44,649 nucleotides of DNA from Bacillus sp. ISL-18 (lineage in GTDB: Bacteria > Bacillota > Bacilli > Bacillales > Cytobacillaceae). The DNA is taken from the NCBI RefSeq assembly GCF_018613415.1, contig NZ_JAGGQG010000021.1:1-44649 (forward strand), in the 5' to 3' direction. The notes beneath the pieces were generated by a model, which saw only the letters and a program-made list of their open reading frames with translations, was not told the DNA's origin and did no database searches. Position 1 is the first letter of the stretch. Each line of letters begins with the position of its first letter. Made by a program: the position numbers and the translations under genes. Below are positions 41,052 to 44,649 of the stretch, one piece after another.

Positions 41052-42354
41052 CTAGACTACTAGAGAATAAACGTCACTAGAATGACTGGCGTTACTGCAC
41101 TGTAGTTCGTTATTCAACCATTTCTTTAGCAGATCACGCATTCTACGGCTTGGGATATAGATATGGACGGGCTTCCCTTCTCGAACGGCAGAGCGGAATA
41201 TCCACTGCAATAGATCGGATAACGCCAATAAGTCTTCATCAACTTTAACGTTCTGTTGGTCGAAAAAGTGTTTCTCGATAGGGTTCATATAGCGGTTCAA
41301 GCAGAATGCTAATACGTCCTTATGCCTATATTTGTTGGTGGCACGTAAATTAAACGCTGTGAAACATGCCTTACCTCTTTCAAATGTTGAACTATTTTCT
41401 GACTCTACCTTTCTATAACCGTTCCCTTCTATTTTTTTCTTATTATCCATGAATGTTGTCCATAGAATTCTTTCAGCCTTTACATCATGGAGATTTTCGT
41501 AAATAATTGTACAAATTATTCTTTAACTGCTTCAAGTTTGCGGTATTATGAGAGTTAAGAAACCACTGTTTAGACAATGAAAACTTGTTTTAGCCAATAT
41601 CGTTCAACTTACCTTCGTATATATTAATCAGCTGTTTTAGTCTTGAATGGTCTTCTGTGATTTCTAATTTGGGAATAAGTTCATATCTCTCCACTTTTTT
41701 AATAACAGAGAAATATTCGTATTTTATGTTGTGCAAATCATAATAATATCGCTGCAACTGTCCAACGAACATATAAGTCATAATATAAACTTGATTGAAT
41801 AATTCAAATATCTTTGCTGGAAAGCTCCAGACAAATACAACGTCATTTACTAGATATAAATTACCAGCAATAGCATAATCCCGAACGGTGCTAAATGTAG
41901 TATCGAACCTCGGATGTTCCTTCCAATCAACTTTACCTCCTTCAGTTATTTCAATTGCTCCTCCATTTAGCATCATTTTAATATCGCCTTTACGCACCTG
42001 TAACTGAGAAATCACCTCCATTACTTCGTCCATTACTAACGTATAATTTGACCAGCTCAGTAAATCAATTAACTCGTCATCTGCCTTTGCAAACAAGGCG
42101 TGCGTAGTTACTATGTCATCACCATTCCCTATTAGCCTTTTTAACAACTCTAGTTTAGTTCCAGATCCGTGCATTGCGTCAGGCTCTTTGAAGTCCCTAT
42201 TATAGACTTCTTGTTTAATACGTTGGACTTCGTCAAGGAAAGGTGTTACGTAAATGAACTTTTGATCAATTTCCGCCTCCTTCAACATCTGAATGGCATA
42301 ACTAGTTTTTCCCGTTCCCATCATACTATCGATCACCTTAACAATTTTATTCAC
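41052..42354 (-). pseudogene. Phage/plasmid DEAD-type helicase, broken
   Basis: The N-terminal part (start 42354) has Walker A IDSMMGTGKTSYAIQMLKEA, IYVTPFLDEVQRI and the Walker B-like TLVMDEVMEVI, as in phage replicative helicases. A TAA at 41590 follows KLNDIG. The next codons in the same frame continue sensibly as NKFSLSKQWFLNSHNTANLK. A frameshift near 41475 then leads to DVKAERILWTTFMDNKKKIE and the typical C-terminus FCLNRYMNPIEKHFFDQQNV, ALSDLLQWIFRSAVREGKPV and YIPSRRMRDLLKKWL. One nonsense change and one frameshift thus break an otherwise colinear protein of about 430 residues. It belongs to a prophage remnant with the antirepressor next to it. Confidence 0.78.
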
Positions 42355-42434
42355 GTATATCTTCCTCCATATTTTAATCGATTAGTAAATATAAAAAAGG
42401 AGACTGCCGCATTGACAATCTCACCATTGAATGA

Positions 42435-43020
42435 TTATGCAACCATTCCGTAACGCTTTAAAAGCTTACTTAAGAAGTCTACACCAGCAGCTGTCACCCT
42501 TGTTTGACGGACGTTAAAGTGGTAACCTCTGTCATCCTTTTTTAAGATTACCTTAAAGTAACCCTTATCCAGATATTTCTGTGCTGGAGCATTGCACGGC
42601 CATTTTAGAAGAACACCTACATCTCGTAAGAATTCACATAATCTAATTCCACTGAAACCAAAACATTTGCCGACCTCAGTGATGGTCATTGTATTCACTC
42701 CACTTAGGAACAAATCATAAGCCTCTACTTTTGGCGCCTGTAAGGTAAGCGTTTGTTCTGCATTCAATCGTTTATTTCGTTCTTCCGCCAAGTTTGTCAA
42801 TAAACCTATCACGTAATTTGGATCATCTAACGTTTTAGCTAATACATCATCCGTCATGTATGCACCATGCTTACGGATTGTTGGAATAACTTCGTGGGTA
42901 ATCCATCGCTTGAAGGCTTTAGCTTCAGGCTTACGACTACCAAGTATTAGGTTATACAAACCATATTCATTTACAAAGTTAGCCTCTCCTTCTAAGCCCC
43001 CTAAGTTGAATGGGAGACAG
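42435..43020 (-). pseudogene. Phage antirepressor (Bro-N/KilA-C), N-terminus lost
   Basis: From about 43020 the frame reads LPFNLGGLEGEANFVNEYGL, then YNLILGSRKPEAKAFKRWIT and HEVIPTIRKHGAYMTDD: the second half of a Bro-N domain. After a linker helix comes a KilA-C/ANT domain (TMTITEVGKCFGFSGIRLCE, VRQTRVTAAGVDFLSKLLKR) up to the natural end at 42435. About 60 N-terminal residues are missing. The open frame runs on to 43055 (MKQILLRYCRFD), but that part is unrelated, being the reverse of another fragment. The join near 43020 is a recombination point. Phage antirepressors interfere with the lysogeny repressor; this one has lost its DNA-binding part. Confidence 0.78.
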
Positions 43021-43243
43021 TCAAACCTACAATAACGAAGTAATATCTGCTTCACTACCTATAAGAAATATATATGGTAAGTTTCCAGAAATGAACGAGG
43101 TTAATACGATTTTACGAAATATTTATGGTGAAGAATTTATGAATTTTAATGAGCAGCTTATTAATAATTTGCAAAATGATGTTACGGAGGAAAACGGAAC
43201 CCTAATTTATTTGGATGGTTCAAATAAGTTAGTTTCAACTTGA
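43020..43243 (+). pseudogene. C-terminal fragment of an unknown gene
   Basis: The plus strand reads NEVISASLPIRNIYGKFPEM, NEVNTILRNIYGEEFMNF and NEQLINNLQNDVTEENGTLI before a stop at 43243. A good terminator follows. The start codon at 43010 lies in antirepressor-derived sequence and has no ribosome site, so the true N-terminus is lost. An internal repeat is visible (IRNIYGKF and LRNIYGEEF). I do not recognise the family. Confidence 0.5.
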
Positions 43244-43279
43244 AATTTATTGTATTGATTCTTATATGAATTAAATTGC

Positions 43280-43316
43280 AAAACGTTGTCCCATTAAGTG
43301 GAACCAACGTTTTTTG
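43280..43316 (+). terminator. Terminator AAAACGTTG...CAACGTTTT
   Basis: The 9-bp arms at 43280-43288 and 43305-43313 pair perfectly around a 16-base loop, followed by further T. It ends the transcript of the gene fragment before it. Confidence 0.78.
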
Positions 43317-43504
43317 TTTTATTAGATAAGCTCTGTTAATAATTAATTTTCACAGGGGGCATGAGTTCCTAAGTTCAAAGAGTATCTGCTATAATCTAAG
43401 CAGCTCCCCTCTATAATTTTTCGTCTTTAATTAGGGTCTTTACTTAAAAGTTCTATTAGCTCCCTTTTTGTTTACTATTTGTTTTACTTTTTTTCGTTTT
43501 CTCC

Positions 43505-44261
43505 CCGTCAACCGAACCCGTTACCTTGACTGACCCTGAGAGTGGTTATTACGTAAAAGACGAGCGTACGAAACAGTTCGCATACTCATTCCATGCCGCC
43601 GCTGATCGAAATGGTTTTGTATTAGGGGCAATTGTAACGCCTGGGAATGTCCATGACAGTGTCATTTTCGGACCACTTTTGGAAAAGGTAATCGAGAAAC
43701 AAGGAAAACCTTCTGCTGTTGCTGCTGATGCTGGATATAAAACACCTGCTATTCCCAATACATATTTGAAAATGATATGACGCCTGCTTTACCTTATACT
43801 CGCCCTCGTACGAAAGAGGGGTACATGAAAAAATATGAATATGTTTATGATGAATACTACGATTGTTATATCTGTCCGCAAGGACAAGTATTGAAGTATG
43901 CAACTACGACGAAGGAAGGCTACCGTCAATACTTCTCTAATCCGATTAATGTGAAAAATGTCCCTTACTTTCAAAATGCACGCAGAGTATGGAACATAAA
44001 AAACTCATTCAGCGTCATGTCTGGGAACACCATATAGAAGAAGCCGAATATCTTCGTTCTACACAAGAGAATAAAAGCATTTACGCAAGACGCAAAGAAA
44101 CCATTGAACGTGTTTTTGCAGATGCCAAGGAAAAGCATGGTATGCGTTGGACAACCTTAAGAGGCCTAAAAAAATTGTCCATGCAAGCGATGCTTACTTT
44201 TGCTGCCATGAATTTAAAAAAGATGGCCAATTGGACATGGAAAAGTCCAGAAATGGCGTAA
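43505..44261 (+). pseudogene. IS1182-family transposase, 5'-truncated and frameshifted
   Basis: Three frames in turn give one protein: TDPESGYYVKDERTKQFAYS, then NVHDSVIFGPLLEKVIEKQG and AVAADAGYKTPA (with a catalytic Asp); next TPALPYTRPRTKEGYMKKYE and YDCYICPQGQVLKYATTTKE; last IYARRKETIERVFADAKEKH and GMRWTTLRGLKKLSMQAMLT. These are characteristic of IS1182 (DDE) transposases. The first 190 or so residues are missing, and there are shifts near 43775 and 43985. The element is dead. Right-end hairpins (TTTTGCTC-TTAC-GAGCAAAA near 44290 and a terminator at 44317-44356) remain. Confidence 0.85.
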
Positions 44262-44316
44262 TAATAGACATAGGATAGGCATAACTTTTGCTCTTACGAG
44301 CAAAAAAACAACAAAA

Positions 44317-44356
44317 AGACACCCAGATTGGCACATCCGGATGCCTTTTGTCTACA
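44317..44356. terminator. Hairpin after the transposase
   Basis: AAAAGACACCCAGAT and ATCCGGATGCCTTTTG-type arms pair imperfectly, with A- and T-runs outside. It lies about 60 bp after the IS1182-type gene and is probably its own terminator. Confidence 0.4.
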
Positions 44357-44363
44357 ATCTGAG

Positions 44364-44381
44364 ACCGTCATTAATGACGGT
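44364..44381. repeat. Perfect 18-bp palindrome
   Basis: ACCGTCATTAATGACGGT reads the same on both strands. It lies near the right end of the IS1182-type remnant and could be part of its terminal repeat or an operator. Confidence 0.5.
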
Positions 44382-44390
44382 TTCACATAC

Positions 44391-44548
44391 CTAGAAATTA
44401 CCCAAATCAGAACTATATACTTCTTCTTTGCAATTTACACAATATCCTCTTCCATTAAGAAAAGGAACTGGACAACCACATTCACAATATTTTAATTCCT
44501 TTTTTGTTTGTTCTAAAGGGACAAATCTATACCCGCAATGGTACTACG
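44391..44548 (-). pseudogene. Zinc-ribbon protein fragment
   Basis: The minus strand reads HCGYRFVPLEQTKKELKYCE, CGCPVPFLNGRGYCVNCKEE and VYSSDLGNF before a stop. The Cys pairs (CECGCP and CVNC) form a zinc ribbon. There is no start; an in-frame stop precedes HCGY, and the sequence changes at about 44548 to what looks like an insertion-sequence end. So this is the tail of a gene cut by an insertion. Confidence 0.5.
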
Positions 44549-44628
44549 TCAAGAAAACGGACAAAATAAATTGAAACTTTTTTTATTAAAAACCCTACCG
44601 CGCTTCGCTTGCTGACCTGTTGGAGTAG

Positions 44629-44649
44629 TGAGCCTTTTTCAAAGGCTCA
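44629..44649. terminator. Hairpin at the window end
   Basis: TGAGCCTTT-TTC-AAAGGCTCA is a perfect 9-bp hairpin ending at the last base. The preceding 44550-44628 looks like an insertion-sequence end, but nothing in it can be named. The next gene lies outside the window. Confidence 0.45.

Noticed and set aside
43010..43060. Antirepressor start at 43055
   Set aside because: The first dozen residues are antisense to another gene fragment and unrelated to Bro-N domains, so the apparent start is an artefact of the junction.

Overview
The window reads as DNA from a low-GC Gram-positive rod of the family Bacillaceae. The reasons are strong AGGAGG-type ribosome binding sites, a LicT/BglG antitermination operon with RAT elements, cre boxes, a DUF3231 (CotF-like) protein, an AdhR-like MerR regulator, and IS3- and IS1182-type transposases close to Bacillus copies. 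The genus cannot be fixed from the sequence. It is an accessory region, with many broken genes, two recombinase loci, two nested group II introns and prophage debris. It could be a plasmid segment or a genomic island.

Layout. (1) 1-4000: an internally deleted aconitase-X gene diverges from a LysR regulator across a control region with two perfect TGTGA-N6-TCACA boxes. A decayed IS3-family element and a DUF4440 remnant follow. (2) 4211-6511: a complete tyrosine recombinase preceded by an 11-7-11 inverted repeat, then a second recombinase-like protein that lacks key catalytic residues. (3) 6512-17707: carbohydrate region, minus strand. It holds an exported GH3 glycosidase with reversed domain order, a YesN-like response regulator, and the operon licT-bglP-bglA (antiterminator, beta-glucoside PTS EIIBCA, 6-phospho-beta-glucosidase). 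Promoter, cre, two RAT sites and two terminators of the operon can be read. Remnants of a PQQ-type sugar dehydrogenase and a DUF2255 gene lie between. (4) 17971-30297: a redox/detoxification cluster. It has an FAD monooxygenase, four intact aldo/keto reductases and two broken ones, two SDR genes (one broken), an NAD(P)-binding protein, a Dabb protein, a double-domain carboxymuconolactone decarboxylase, a GC-rich MFS transporter and a MerR regulator. Five copies of a MerR-type operator, at least three of them forming good 19-bp-spacer promoters, tie the cluster together.

(5) 30336-35853: an outer group II intron with a broken maturase gene carries in its domain I a complete inner group II intron with an intact reverse transcriptase/maturase. 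Both domain V hairpins, both GTGCG 5' ends, matching 3' ends and the exon-binding pairings are visible. (6) 36019-40309: small and hypothetical genes, including a 24-residue Gly/Met-rich peptide, a His-rich protein flanked by two related ~90-bp repeats, a serine recombinase and a DUF3231 protein. (7) 41052-44649: prophage remnant (broken helicase, N-terminally truncated antirepressor), a truncated IS1182-type transposase in three frames, a zinc-ribbon fragment and a terminator at the window end.

How the genes fit together: the sugar region should take up and split aryl-beta-glucosides under glucose repression and substrate induction. The redox cluster looks like a MerR-controlled response to reactive carbonyl or quinone compounds. 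The rest is mobile or decaying DNA.
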